DNA of 33,994 nt from Bacteroidetes bacterium GWA2_40_15 (GTDB lineage: Bacteria > Bacteroidota > Bacteroidia > Bacteroidales > VadinHA17): NCBI GenBank assembly GCA_001768195.1, contig MENI01000090.1, positions 1 to 33,994 of the forward strand, in the 5' to 3' direction. Shown here piece after piece: positions 25,581-33,994 of this stretch. The position numbers and the translations under genes were made by a program. The notes beneath the pieces were generated by a model. It did not search any database. It was not told where the DNA came from and worked only from the letters and a program-made list of their open reading frames with translations. Within the stretch, counting starts at the first letter, position 1. Every line of letters begins with the position of its first letter.

Positions 25581-28500
25581 ATGTTCAGAAAAGTACTATT
25601 AAAGGAAACCATAATCATTATTTCAGGCTTCCTGATCTTTTTGATAATAACCGGATGTGGAAGCCACAACAGGAAGTCCGGAAATAAACTGTTTACTCTC
25701 ATGCCGGCCTCAGTTACGAAAGCTGAATTTATAAACCACCTTGATTATGATACGCAACTTAAAATTAAGTTCAATATCTACACCTACCGTAATTTTTACA
25801 ATGGAGGCGGTGTAGCCCTGGGGGATGTGAACAATGATGACCTGATTGATATATTCATGACTTCAAATATGGGCTCCAATGTATTATACCTGAACAAGGG
25901 GAATTTTAATTTTGAAGACATTTCCAAAACTGCAGGGATTGAAGGGAAAGGTAACTGGTCAACGGGTGTGAGCTTTGCCGATGTTAACGGGGACGGATGG
26001 ACAGATATATACATCTGCAACTCCGGAAATCTTGAAGGAGACGACAGACGAAACGAATTATACATCAATAACAGCGACCTTACATTCAGTGAACAGGCAC
26101 ATGAATATGGCCTTGATGACCCGGGTTATTCAACTCATGGAATTTTCTTTGATTATGATGAGGATGGCGACCTCGATATGTATCTGCTAAATAACTCTTC
26201 AAGAGCAATCGGCAGTTTCAATATTAGAGACAATCAACGTTTTATGAGGGATACACTAGGAGGCGATAAACTTTTCAGAAATGAAAATAACAAATTTATT
26301 GATGTCAGTGAAAAGGCAGGTATTTATGGAAGTGTAATCGGATTTGGACTTGGAGTTTCTGCCGGTGATATTGACCAGGACGGCTGGATGGATATATATG
26401 TATCCAATGATTTTTTTGAACGGGATTACATTTATATTAATAACCGCGACGGGACATTTAAAGAAAAACTTACAGATATGATGAGATCGATATCTGCTGC
26501 ATCAATGGGAGCAGATCTGGCTGACTTAAACAATGATCACTATCCTGAGGTATTTGCTACTGACATGGTTCCCGAGCATAACGACCGGTTAAAAACAAAA
26601 ACCACGTTTGATAACTGGGAAAGCTATAAATCGGGTGTAGAAAGTGGTTATCATCATCAGTTTACAAGAAATATGCTGCAACTGAATAACACTGATGGCA
26701 CTTTCAGTGAGATCGGGCGATTAGCCGGAGTAAATGCAACTGACTGGTCGTGGGGAGCTTTGATAATGGATATGGATAATGATGGACTAAAAGATATTTT
26801 TGTTGCTAACGGCATCTATAAGGATCTTACCGATCAGGATTATATCCAGTATTTTTCTAACCGGGATATGGTGATGTCAATAGTTTCTGGAAATAAGGTG
26901 GACTATAAAACACTGATAGATGCGATCCCCTCGGTTAAAATTCCGAGCTATGCTTTTAAAAACATGGATAACTATAATTTTCAGAATGTTGCCGGCCTTT
27001 GGGGATTGGGTACTCCGGGTTTTTCAAACGGATCAGCATATGGAGATTTGGATAATGATGGGGATCTTGATATTGTAGTTAACAATGTAAATATGCCAAT
27101 GCATGTCTACCGCAATGAAACCAATAAACAGTTAGCAGGAAATCATTTTCTGAAAGTAATTCTGAAGGGAGAACCTGGAAATACTTCTGCAATAGGCGCT
27201 AAACTGACAGTCAGGCATAAGGGGAAAATGATTTACCTTGAGCAGATGCCAATGAGAGGCTATCTTTCAACAAGCGATTCACGCCCCAACCTGGGACTGG
27301 GGCCTTTAACTATGGTCGATTCACTTATAGTTGAATGGCCGGACGACCGGATAACAATCCTTAAGGAGATCAAAGCAGATCAGATTTTAACTCTGTACCA
27401 GAAAGATGCACTAAAAATGTCATTTAAGAATATTGATTCATCAGCCACAAAAAACCTCTATTTTAAGGACATCAGCAGAGATAAAATTGTAAACTTCGTC
27501 CATAAGGAGGATGATTTCAATGATTTCGAACAACATTCATTACTTTATCATATGATATCGACTGAAGGTCCGAAAATGTGCAAAGGAGATATTAACGGTG
27601 ACGGACTGGAAGATTTTTTCATTGGAGGGGCCAAAGGTGAGCCTGGAGGATTGATGATACAAGCGAAGAGCGGTAAATTTGAAAAGGCCGGTATGCAGGT
27701 GTTTGAGGAAGATAGAATTTCTGAGGATACAGGCTGTGCCATGTTTGATGCCGATGGGGATGGAGATACGGATTTGTATGTTGCAAGCGGAAGTAATGAA
27801 TTTCCTGAAAGCTCATCTGCCCTTTCGGATCGTTTATATATAAATAATGGCCATGGACATTTTGTAAAATCATCACAGATTTTACCTGCCGGAAAATATG
27901 AGAGCACTTCCTGTGTCAGGCCTGAAGATTTTGATAACGACGGTGTGATGGAGTTGTTTATTGGAATAAGACTTAAAACCTTTGCATATGGAGTTCCTGT
28001 AAATGGTTATATTCTTGAAAATGACGGCAAAGGGAATTTTTCAGACGTTACTTCCACAATTGCTCCGGAATTAAAGAAAATAGGAATGATCCGTGATATG
28101 ATATGGGAAGATATCGACATGGATGGAGATAAAGACATAATAGTTACCGGAGACTGGATGCCAATAACGGCATTTACTAATGAAAACGGAAGGTTCAGTT
28201 TGAAAAAAAATGCATTCGGTTCAGTTAAGACCGAAGGATGGTGGAATTGTCTGGCTTCAGGCGACTTTGATTCAGATGGGGATATAGATTTGGTTGCAGG
28301 GAATCATGGGTTAAACTCAAGATTTAAGGCAACATCCGAAAAGCCGGTTACCATGTATGTAAATGATTTTGATCTGAATGGGAACATTGATCAGCTAATT
28401 TGTCTCTATGATGGAGATAAATCCTATCCTCTGGTTCTTAAGCATGACCTGACAAAACAAATTCCTTCCCTCGAAAGAAGATATCCTAAATATGAAATTT

Positions 28501-28946
28501 ACAAAGACCAGCAGATTCAGGATATTTTTGCACCTGATCAGCTAAAGAACTCGGTTCAACTAAATGCATATCTTCTTGAAACCTCCTTGTTTCTTAATAA
28601 TGGTTCGGGAGAGTTCACCACGAAATCCCTGCCTGCCGAAGTTCAGTTTTCCCCGGTTTATGCAGCCGAAACCGGAGATTATAATGGAGATGGATTTACC
28701 GATATCCTTCTGGGAGGTAATTTATTTAATGTAAAACCGGAGGTCGGACGTTACGATGCCAGCTATGGTGCATTTCTAGCAGGTAACGGTAAAGGGGGAT
28801 TTGCTTTTGTCCCTTCAGGAATTGCAGGTTTTCATCTTGATGGCGAGATAAGGGATATTCTGGAAATTAATACAGGAACTTCCAGAATACTTCTGGTTGC
28901 ACGCAGCAACGGTCCCGTGCAGATTCTCAGAGTAATTCACAGGTAA
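25581..28946 (+). CDS. FG-GAP/VCBS repeat lipoprotein with ASPIC/UnbV domain (array member 2)
   Basis: 1121 residues. Lipoprotein signal ending LIITGC (Cys26). Same plan as the first member: N-terminal propeller-like half opening with LFTLMPASVTKAEFINHLDY, then GDVNNDDLIDIF; UnbV domain at about 521-607 (TSAIGAKL, MRGYLSTSDSRPNLGLG, VEWPDD); second half from about 636 (VNFVHKEDDFNDFE, EGPKMCKGDINGDGLEDFFIGGAKG). About 14 calcium-type loops. It is closer to the first member than to the third: the stretch coding for KPVTMYVNDFDLNGNI is nearly identical in DNA (near 24350 and 28345), pointing to a fairly recent duplication or conversion. The 8-9-nt spacing on both sides indicates one operon. Function unknown. 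Confidence 0.9.
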   Translation: MFRKVLLKETIIIISGFLIFLIITGCGSHNRKSGNKLFTLMPASVTKAEFINHLDYDTQLKIKFNIYTYRNFYNGGGVALGDVNNDDLIDIFMTSNMGSNVLYLNKGNFNFEDISKTAGIEGKGNWSTGVSFADVNGDGWTDIYICNSGNLEGDDRRNELYINNSDLTFSEQAHEYGLDDPGYSTHGIFFDYDEDGDLDMYLLNNSSRAIGSFNIRDNQRFMRDTLGGDKLFRNENNKFIDVSEKAGIYGSVIGFGLGVSAGDIDQDGWMDIYVSNDFFERDYIYINNRDGTFKEKLTDMMRSISAASMGADLADLNNDHYPEVFATDMVPEHNDRLKTKTTFDNWESYKSGVESGYHHQFTRNMLQLNNTDGTFSEIGRLAGVNATDWSWGALIMDMDNDGLKDIFVANGIYKDLTDQDYIQYFSNRDMVMSIVSGNKVDYKTLIDAIPSVKIPSYAFKNMDNYNFQNVAGLWGLGTPGFSNGSAYGDLDNDGDLDIVVNNVNMPMHVYRNETNKQLAGNHFLKVILKGEPGNTSAIGAKLTVRHKGKMIYLEQMPMRGYLSTSDSRPNLGLGPLTMVDSLIVEWPDDRITILKEIKADQILTLYQKDALKMSFKNIDSSATKNLYFKDISRDKIVNFVHKEDDFNDFEQHSLLYHMISTEGPKMCKGDINGDGLEDFFIGGAKGEPGGLMIQAKSGKFEKAGMQVFEEDRISEDTGCAMFDADGDGDTDLYVASGSNEFPESSSALSDRLYINNGHGHFVKSSQILPAGKYESTSCVRPEDFDNDGVMELFIGIRLKTFAYGVPVNGYILENDGKGNFSDVTSTIAPELKKIGMIRDMIWEDIDMDGDKDIIVTGDWMPITAFTNENGRFSLKKNAFGSVKTEGWWNCLASGDFDSDGDIDLVAGNHGLNSRFKATSEKPVTMYVNDFDLNGNIDQLICLYDGDKSYPLVLKHDLTKQIPSLERRYPKYEIYKDQQIQDIFAPDQLKNSVQLNAYLLETSLFLNNGSGEFTTKSLPAEVQFSPVYAAETGDYNGDGFTDILLGGNLFNVKPEVGRYDASYGAFLAGNGKGGFAFVPSGIAGFHLDGEIRDILEINTGTSRILLVARSNGPVQILRVIHR

Positions 28947-28955
28947 GGTATTACA

Positions 28956-31900
28956 ATGAAGAATTCTGCCAAAATAATATTTGTGCTTTTGTTTGCATTT
29001 TCCTGCAAACCGGAGACTAGAAAATGGGATAACTTGTTCACATTAATGCCGACTTCTGTAACAAATGTTGATTTTAAAAACCAATTAACTGAAAACGAAG
29101 AGTTTAACATTATTGAGTATCTCTATTTCAATAATGGCGCCGGTGTTGCTGCAGGGGACATTAATAATGATGGTTTGACGGATTTATATTTTACATCTAA
29201 TCAGGAATCAAATAAATTATATCTCAACAAAGGTAATCTCGTGTTTGAAGATATTACCGATGCAGCCGGTGTAGCAGGCCGGGGAAACTGGAAAACCGGA
29301 GTAACAATGGCAGACGTGAATGGTGACGGTTTCCTTGATATCTATGTTTGCCAGGTAGGGAATTATAAAAGTTTTAGCGGAAGGAATCAATTATTTATCA
29401 ACCAGGGTAACCTTACATTTAAGGAAGAATCACTTGAATACGGTCTCGATTTTCAGGGCTTTTCAACCCAGACCGCTTTTTTTGACTATGATGTTGACGG
29501 GGATCTTGACATGTACCTCCTGAATCATTCGGTGCATACCTCAAGAAGCTATGGAGATGTTTCGCTGCGTTATCAAAAGGATTCGCTGGCAGGTGACAGG
29601 CTATACAGAAATGATATATCAGACGGGAGGATTATTTTTACTGATGTCACAGAGGAGGCAGGTATATTAAGCAGTCAGATTGGCTATGGTCTTGGAGTAA
29701 ACATATGTGATATAAATAACGATGTTTTTCCGGATATCTACATTTCAAATGATTTTCACGAAAACGATTATCTGTATATAAACAACAGAAATGGTACGTT
29801 TTCAGAAAGATTAACCGAGTATATGGGACATACCAGCAGATCATCAATGGGGAATGATGCAGGTGATATTAACAATGATGGTCTACTGGATGTAATTGTG
29901 CTGGATATGCTGCCGGATAAGGAAAATATCCGGAAACAATCAGGAGGAGAAGATGACTATGAACTATCTGTAATCAGGAAGGAATTCGGTTATTATTATC
30001 AATATGTACGCAATACACTTCAGCTTAACCTGGGAGGAGGATTGTTTAGTGAAATAGGATTGCTCTCAGGCATTTATTCAACAGACTGGAGCTGGTCACC
30101 ATTATTATGCGATCTTGATAATGACGGATGGAAAGATCTTTTTATCACAAGCGGAATTTACCGAAGAGCCAATGATCTTGATTATGTGAAATTTCTTACC
30201 GGCGGAAAAAGGTTTTTTCCTGTTAAAGATAACAGTGGTGTTTCAGATAAGGAATTATATGAAAAGATGCCCCTCTATCCTAATGTAAACTATTTCTACA
30301 GAAACAACAGGGATCTTACATTCTCTAATGAGAACATTAACTGGGGATCAGATCAACTTTCTTTTTCCAATGGATCAGCTTACGCGGATCTCGATAATGA
30401 CGGCGATCTGGATCTTATAGTTAATAACATCAATGACCGCGCATATATTTACAGGAACAACGCTGAATCGAATCTGAATAACCATTATTTGGCCGTAAAA
30501 TTAAAAGGGGAAGGATTTAATAAGAGGGGTACCGGAACTCGTGTAACAATATTCTGCAATGATCAGAAACAGGTTGCTGAGCAATTTTCGACCAGGGGAT
30601 TTTTATCATCTGTTAGTGATGTGTTGCATTTTGGTCTGGGGCAGACAGAAGTGATCGATTCAATGATAATACGCTGGACCGACAGTTCAGAACAAAAGCT
30701 AAAAAATTTACCGGTTGATACGTTTATAACTTTTGAATATAGAAATGCCGGGAAATATCAAAATATTAATGATCAGGTTGAAAAAAGCCGGAATCTGTTC
30801 TCAAGGGTAAGTATTCCCGGACTGGATTTCAAACACGATGAAGATTCCTATATTGATTTCAACCGCGAGAAACTTATCCCGTATAGTCTGTCGGCTGAGG
30901 GGCCTGCCCTGACCAGCGGAGATGTAAATGGAGACGGATTTGAAGATCTGTTTATTGGCGGAGCAAAAGGCCAGTCTGCCAAGTTACTTTTACAAAACTC
31001 TGATGGAACCTTCAGAGATTTAATAATACCGGTTCTTGAAAAGGAACGGTTCTCTGAAGATGTTGACGCAGTCTTTTTTGATGCTGATAAAGATGGTGAT
31101 CTCGATCTCTATATAGTTCGCGGAGGCAATGAGTATCCGATCGGAGATCTTTTCCTGGCTGACCTGTTGCTTAAGAATCCTGGTAATGGTGAATTCATAA
31201 GGTTCGGAAAAGGATCATTACCGTATATGGCTTTTAATGGCTCATGTGTCCGTCCGGCCGATTTTGACAATGATGGTGACCTTGATCTTTTTGTAGGTTC
31301 AAGATCTGTGCCCGGAGCTTATGGGTGGGCACCTGATCTGTTCCTTCTTGAGAATGACGGGACAGGTAAATTCAGCGATGCAACAGATAAAAGGATGAAC
31401 GGTTTGAAAGATGCAGGTATGGTAACTGATGCAGTATGGACTGATTATGATAATGATAATGACCCGGACCTGATAGTTACCGGTGAATGGATGAAGATAT
31501 GTGTATTCAGAAATGATATTGGTTTTTTTGTGGATGTTACCGATAATGCAGGTATGGCGATGACTTCAGGTTGGTGGTATTGCATAAATGCTGTAGATAT
31601 TGATAGGGATGGAGATATGGATTTAATCGGAGGCAATCTGGGAATGAACTCAATTCTTAAGGCGTCGCATGATAAGCCTGTCCAAATGTACCTGAGCGAT
31701 TTTGATAACAATGGATCACAGGATCAGATAATCTGTTCTTACCGGGATGGTATAAGTTATCCTGTGGCATCTTTCGATGAGCTGGCAAGCCAGATAAGCG
31801 GATTAGGAAAACTCTTTCCCAGCTATTCGGATTTTGCAGGTAAACCAATAAATGAAATCTTTGGAGAGGATTTACTAAGCCATTCAATCAAAAAAGAAGC

Positions 31901-32279
31901 AGTATTGTTTGAAAGTTGCCTTTTTCTGAATAACGGTGACGGGACTTTTGAAATTAGTAAACTTCCCATCGAAGCCCAATTTGCGCCGGTCCGGGATATT
32001 ATGGTTCAGGACTTAAATAAAGATGGAATAAAAGACCTGGTTCTTATCGGAAACAATTATCCTGTCAGACCAACTTATGGGAGGTATGATGCCAGTTTCG
32101 GATGGTGCCTGACAGGAGATAAAAATGGTAACTTTAAAACACTGATGCCTGCTGAAAGCGGGCTCAAAATCAGAGGTGATGGAAGAAAGTTACTGATGAT
32201 TGAGATAAAGGGGCAACACTATCTTATTGCAGGGCTGAATAATAACGGCCTTCAAATATTTAAATCAACAGCTTTTTAA
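28956..32279 (+). CDS. FG-GAP/VCBS repeat lipoprotein with ASPIC/UnbV domain (array member 3, divergent)
   Basis: 1107 residues with a lipoprotein signal ending FAFSC (Cys17). Same order of domains: opening LFTLMPTSVTNVDFKNQL, propeller-like half, UnbV domain at about 509-594 (GTGTRVTIF, TRGFLSSVSDVLHFGLG, IIRWTD), second half from about 624 (LDFKHDEDSYIDFNREKL, AEGPALTSGDVNGDGFEDLFIGGAKG). About 14 calcium-type loops. It differs from the other two in several segments: YLYFNNGAGVA in place of the YTYRNFYNG stretch, an HENDYLYINNRNG site where they have FERDY, and a Gly-Gly-Glu-Asp insertion region near 29950. So it may bind a different ligand. Its stop codon overlaps by 15 nt the 3' end of the broken kinase gene on the other strand, and no terminator is visible between them. 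Confidence 0.9.
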   Translation: MKNSAKIIFVLLFAFSCKPETRKWDNLFTLMPTSVTNVDFKNQLTENEEFNIIEYLYFNNGAGVAAGDINNDGLTDLYFTSNQESNKLYLNKGNLVFEDITDAAGVAGRGNWKTGVTMADVNGDGFLDIYVCQVGNYKSFSGRNQLFINQGNLTFKEESLEYGLDFQGFSTQTAFFDYDVDGDLDMYLLNHSVHTSRSYGDVSLRYQKDSLAGDRLYRNDISDGRIIFTDVTEEAGILSSQIGYGLGVNICDINNDVFPDIYISNDFHENDYLYINNRNGTFSERLTEYMGHTSRSSMGNDAGDINNDGLLDVIVLDMLPDKENIRKQSGGEDDYELSVIRKEFGYYYQYVRNTLQLNLGGGLFSEIGLLSGIYSTDWSWSPLLCDLDNDGWKDLFITSGIYRRANDLDYVKFLTGGKRFFPVKDNSGVSDKELYEKMPLYPNVNYFYRNNRDLTFSNENINWGSDQLSFSNGSAYADLDNDGDLDLIVNNINDRAYIYRNNAESNLNNHYLAVKLKGEGFNKRGTGTRVTIFCNDQKQVAEQFSTRGFLSSVSDVLHFGLGQTEVIDSMIIRWTDSSEQKLKNLPVDTFITFEYRNAGKYQNINDQVEKSRNLFSRVSIPGLDFKHDEDSYIDFNREKLIPYSLSAEGPALTSGDVNGDGFEDLFIGGAKGQSAKLLLQNSDGTFRDLIIPVLEKERFSEDVDAVFFDADKDGDLDLYIVRGGNEYPIGDLFLADLLLKNPGNGEFIRFGKGSLPYMAFNGSCVRPADFDNDGDLDLFVGSRSVPGAYGWAPDLFLLENDGTGKFSDATDKRMNGLKDAGMVTDAVWTDYDNDNDPDLIVTGEWMKICVFRNDIGFFVDVTDNAGMAMTSGWWYCINAVDIDRDGDMDLIGGNLGMNSILKASHDKPVQMYLSDFDNNGSQDQIICSYRDGISYPVASFDELASQISGLGKLFPSYSDFAGKPINEIFGEDLLSHSIKKEAVLFESCLFLNNGDGTFEISKLPIEAQFAPVRDIMVQDLNKDGIKDLVLIGNNYPVRPTYGRYDASFGWCLTGDKNGNFKTLMPAESGLKIRGDGRKLLMIEIKGQHYLIAGLNNNGLQIFKSTAF

Positions 32280-33122
32280 GAATATTTTCAACTGATCCCC
32301 GGATGGGCTGATTCCGGTTTTAACATAATAACCTGATACAGCATTTGCAACCAATAAAGATTGAAAGAGATCAAAATCATGAAACAGGGCGAAGCAAAAA
32401 CCTGCATTGAAATTGTCACCGCCACCTGTCAGTATGATTGGTTCTTTGCAGAAGAAAGTATTACACTTATCAAAAGTGACACCGTCATAACCCAGAGCAT
32501 CATTTGCACGGTGAATGATTAATACATCAGCGTTTATTGAATAGTACAGCGATTCAATAAAGTCTTTATCAGATGAAGAAGTGTGGAGATCCATTGCCGT
32601 GCCAATCAGATCGGCTTCATTCTGGTTCAGACTGATAATAACTTTAAAAAAGTGTCTGAACAGGGACAGTAGCCCTATGGCAGAACGGATTTCACTTTTC
32701 GACCTGCGCGAACAATCGGAAAAGTCTGTGAAAAGTACGGATGTGTTCCAGTTTGTTTGACTGAAGGCAAAATATCATCAGAGAGGTGAAATATCCGGAA
32801 ATCCAAATGTGCCCACGCAGTCTACTTTGAAATCAAGATTTCCCAGAGCATTCACTGTAATGACCATATTCCCGCCGATTTTTGATAATTTAGTCTGCAG
32901 TTCCACGCCACAGCTTTTATTTTCCCGGCTGATCAGGAACTCTCCGAACGGGCGGGAACTTGTATAGAACCCGGTATCGGTATTTCCATTTTTATCCCTG
33001 ACAACCCGCACAATATTATCTATACAGGCGTCGAATCCAAGAAAAGCTTTTATATTGGAAATTCTCTTTTGCTGAAGTTGATTAATAATTATCGGGATAG
33101 ATTCTATGATTCTTTTATCCAT
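32265..33122 (-). pseudogene. PfkB-family sugar kinase, probably broken by an internal deletion
   Basis: From the ATG at 33122 about 114 residues read as the N-terminal part of a PfkB-type kinase (FLGFDACIDNIVRVV, then SKIGGNMVITVNALGNL and VGTFGFPDI). They end at two successive TGA codons (32780-32778 and 32777-32775). After these the same frame continues without a stop to 32265 with unmistakable kinase sequence (TDFSDCSRRSKSEIR, VIISLNQNEADL, and the PfkB signature TGGGDNFNAGF). Another frame over the junction reads SDDILPSVKQT, which also looks kinase-like, so there is a frame disturbance as well. The two parts together have ~280 residues, while related kinases as I recall have ~360-390, so roughly 80-100 residues between FPDI and the SDCSRRS block seem lost. 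An assembly error cannot be excluded. It follows the deaminase-like gene by 7 nt. Confidence 0.7.
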
Positions 33123-33129
33123 ATCAACT

Positions 33130-33855
33130 CTATTGAAGATACTTCGCTGCTGCTTTATCAAGAAGAAAAAAAGAATTTTTGTGAGATTTAACTATTGAAG
33201 CAGGAAATGCAGGTGTTATATCGCTATTTATCAATAATCTGGCTACATCAGCTTTTTTTTCACCATTCAATTGCAAAATCACCGTTTTAGCTTCCATAAC
33301 ATACTTCAATCCCAGGGTAATACCTGATGTAAGTTTCACTTTGCCTGAGAAATATTTCTGTCCTACTTTCTTCGTAGTTTTGTCAAGATTAACAATATGA
33401 GAGTACAGATCAAAGGATGTTCCCGGCTCATTAAGGCCAAGGTGTCCGTTCATTCCTGCACCGAGAAGCATCATATCAATTGGGCCGTTTTCCTTTATGA
33501 AATTGTCAGTTTTTATACACTCTTTTTCCAGATCAGCAGATTCGCCGTCAAAGAAACACAGGTTCTCAGGGGAGTAGTCAATATGGTCGAAAAGATGTTT
33601 TTTCAGGAACGAAAAACAATTTTCAGTTCTCATCTCCCCTATATTTGCCCATTCATCCAATCCGACAATCCTGCATCTTTTAAAACTGATCTTCCCTGCT
33701 CTGTTGAGTTCTGTCAGATGTTTAAATGTACCCACGGATGTTTCTCCTGCCGGGAAACAAAGCATTGCATCTGGTTTATCCGAGACTATCGAAGAAATCA
33801 TTTCTGCAGTTCTTACTGAGAGTAGAGAATAGTTATTACAGATTATTGTTTTCAT
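33130..33855 (-). CDS. Glucosamine-6-phosphate deaminase-like sugar-phosphate isomerase (NagB family)
   Basis: 241 residues from the ATG at 33855 (a GTG at 33867 would add four). The NagB/6-phosphogluconolactonase fold is shown by the phosphate loop FPAGETSVGTF (34-44), GLDEW with Asp67 in the place of the catalytic base, and GAGMNGHLGLNEPGTSF with His138 and Glu143 matching the His and Glu of the active site. The Asn before GH, where E. coli NagB has Asp, is as I recall also found in Bacillus-type NagB. It would convert glucosamine-6-phosphate to fructose-6-phosphate and ammonia, or act on a related amino-sugar phosphate. It heads a short minus-strand operon with the damaged sugar kinase, fitting an amino-sugar catabolic unit. 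Confidence 0.82.
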   Translation of the reverse strand: MKTIICNNYSLLSVRTAEMISSIVSDKPDAMLCFPAGETSVGTFKHLTELNRAGKISFKRCRIVGLDEWANIGEMRTENCFSFLKKHLFDHIDYSPENLCFFDGESADLEKECIKTDNFIKENGPIDMMLLGAGMNGHLGLNEPGTSFDLYSHIVNLDKTTKKVGQKYFSGKVKLTSGITLGLKYVMEAKTVILQLNGEKKADVARLLINSDITPAFPASIVKSHKNSFFLLDKAAAKYLQ

Positions 33856-33874
33856 AGGTATCTTCACAGGTATT

Positions 33875-33892
33875 CCCAGACTGAAGTCTGGG
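33875..33892. repeat. REP-like palindrome (CCCAGACT-GA-AGTCTGGG)
   Basis: A perfect 8-bp inverted repeat with a 2-nt loop, followed by GGTTAGTAATATG. It sits between the end of the partial gene at the right edge and the deaminase-like gene (minus strand). It has no T run typical of a terminator on the relevant side. The form resembles short palindromes spread in Bacteroidota genomes by RAYT-type transposases, but one copy in this window cannot prove that. Confidence 0.55.
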
Positions 33893-33911
33893 GTTAGTAA
33901 TATGTTGTATC

Positions 33912-33994
33912 TTAGAGTTTAAGTTCACCCCAGCCTTTTCTGTACTCCCTCTTAACAAACTGGTTAGCCTGTTCGAAGTTTGTTATTCTCATAT
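33912..33994 (-). CDS. C-terminal end of a gene entering from the right edge, product unknown
   Basis: The minus strand reads an open frame from the window edge ending in EQANQFVKREYRKGWGELKL and a TAA at 33914-33912. An ATG at 33992 is in frame, but a 26-residue gene is unlikely and the sequence looks like an amphipathic C-terminus, so it is most probably the 3' end of a longer gene. It is on the same strand as the deaminase-like gene and ends 56 nt before its ATG. Confidence 0.45.
   Translation of the reverse strand, partial: MRITNFEQANQFVKREYRKGWGELKL

Noticed and set aside
27548-27907. Open frames on the minus strand inside the FG-GAP genes (this one and several similar)
   Set aside because: They arise from the Asp/Gly/Asn-rich codons of the calcium loops read backwards; they recur at equivalent places in the paralogs.
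32735-32790. Programmed frameshift or stop read-through in the kinase gene
   Set aside because: Two adjacent TGA codons and a missing internal block of the family fit deletion and decay better; no slippery sequence or SECIS-like hairpin was recognised.
33397-33819. A 140-codon open frame on the plus strand opposite the NagB-like gene
   Set aside because: Cys-rich composition typical of an antisense shadow; the minus-strand frame has the catalytic motifs.

Overview
The window looks like a chromosomal piece of a Bacteroidota bacterium, probably Bacteroidales/Marinilabiliales-like and possibly uncultured. The evidence is a SusC/SusD pair, a type IX secretion (T9SS) type B surface protein with a PorP/SprF partner, many lipoproteins and Gram-negative outer-membrane barrels, near-absence of strong Shine-Dalgarno sites, and -7 boxes of the TAnnTTTG kind. 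I see no tRNA, rRNA, CRISPR array or transposase gene.

Layout. 1-3500: the 3' part of a long repeat-containing T9SS type B protein followed by a PorP/SprF protein, closed by a hairpin terminator. 3632-4090 (minus): a SiaC-like (DUF1987) regulatory phosphoprotein, divergent from copA (4333-6561), a Cu(I)-exporting P-type ATPase. 6629-7729: a PagL-like outer-membrane deacylase. 7733-9004 (minus): a GH10 xylanase. 9211-10656: an exported protein with a Tyr/His/Trp-rich middle and a Ser/Lys/Arg tail, flanked on both sides by 7-bp tandem repeats. 10855-12315: a GH5-like lipoprotein glycosidase, converging with zero spacing on a prolyl oligopeptidase (12316-14427, minus). 14593-15048: a small outer-membrane barrel protein with its own promoter box and terminator. 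15175-16335: a GH172 (DUF2961) enzyme. 16336-16795: an AT-rich promoter region.

16796-21527 is a susC-susD pair ended by a very strong terminator. Directly after it comes a tightly packed run on the plus strand (spacings of 8-9 nt) of three ~1100-residue FG-GAP/VCBS plus ASPIC/UnbV lipoproteins (21631-24945, 25581-28946, 28956-32279), with a small unrecognised lipoprotein (24955-25572) between the first and second. Each large protein is itself an internal duplication: two calcium-loop-rich halves around a central UnbV domain. On the opposite strand at the right end are a PfkB-type sugar kinase that appears broken (32265-33122), a glucosamine-6-phosphate deaminase-like gene (33130-33855), a REP-like palindrome, and the tail of one further gene.

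How the genes may work together (inference): GH10, the GH5-like enzyme, GH172 and SusCD form a loose plant-polysaccharide utilisation region. SusCD would import oligosaccharides released at the surface, and the FG-GAP/UnbV lipoproteins are likely cell-surface or periplasmic calcium-stabilised scaffolds or glycan-binding proteins expressed downstream of SusCD. The most interesting candidate for an undescribed system is this SusCD plus triplicated double-propeller lipoprotein array with its small lipoprotein partner.
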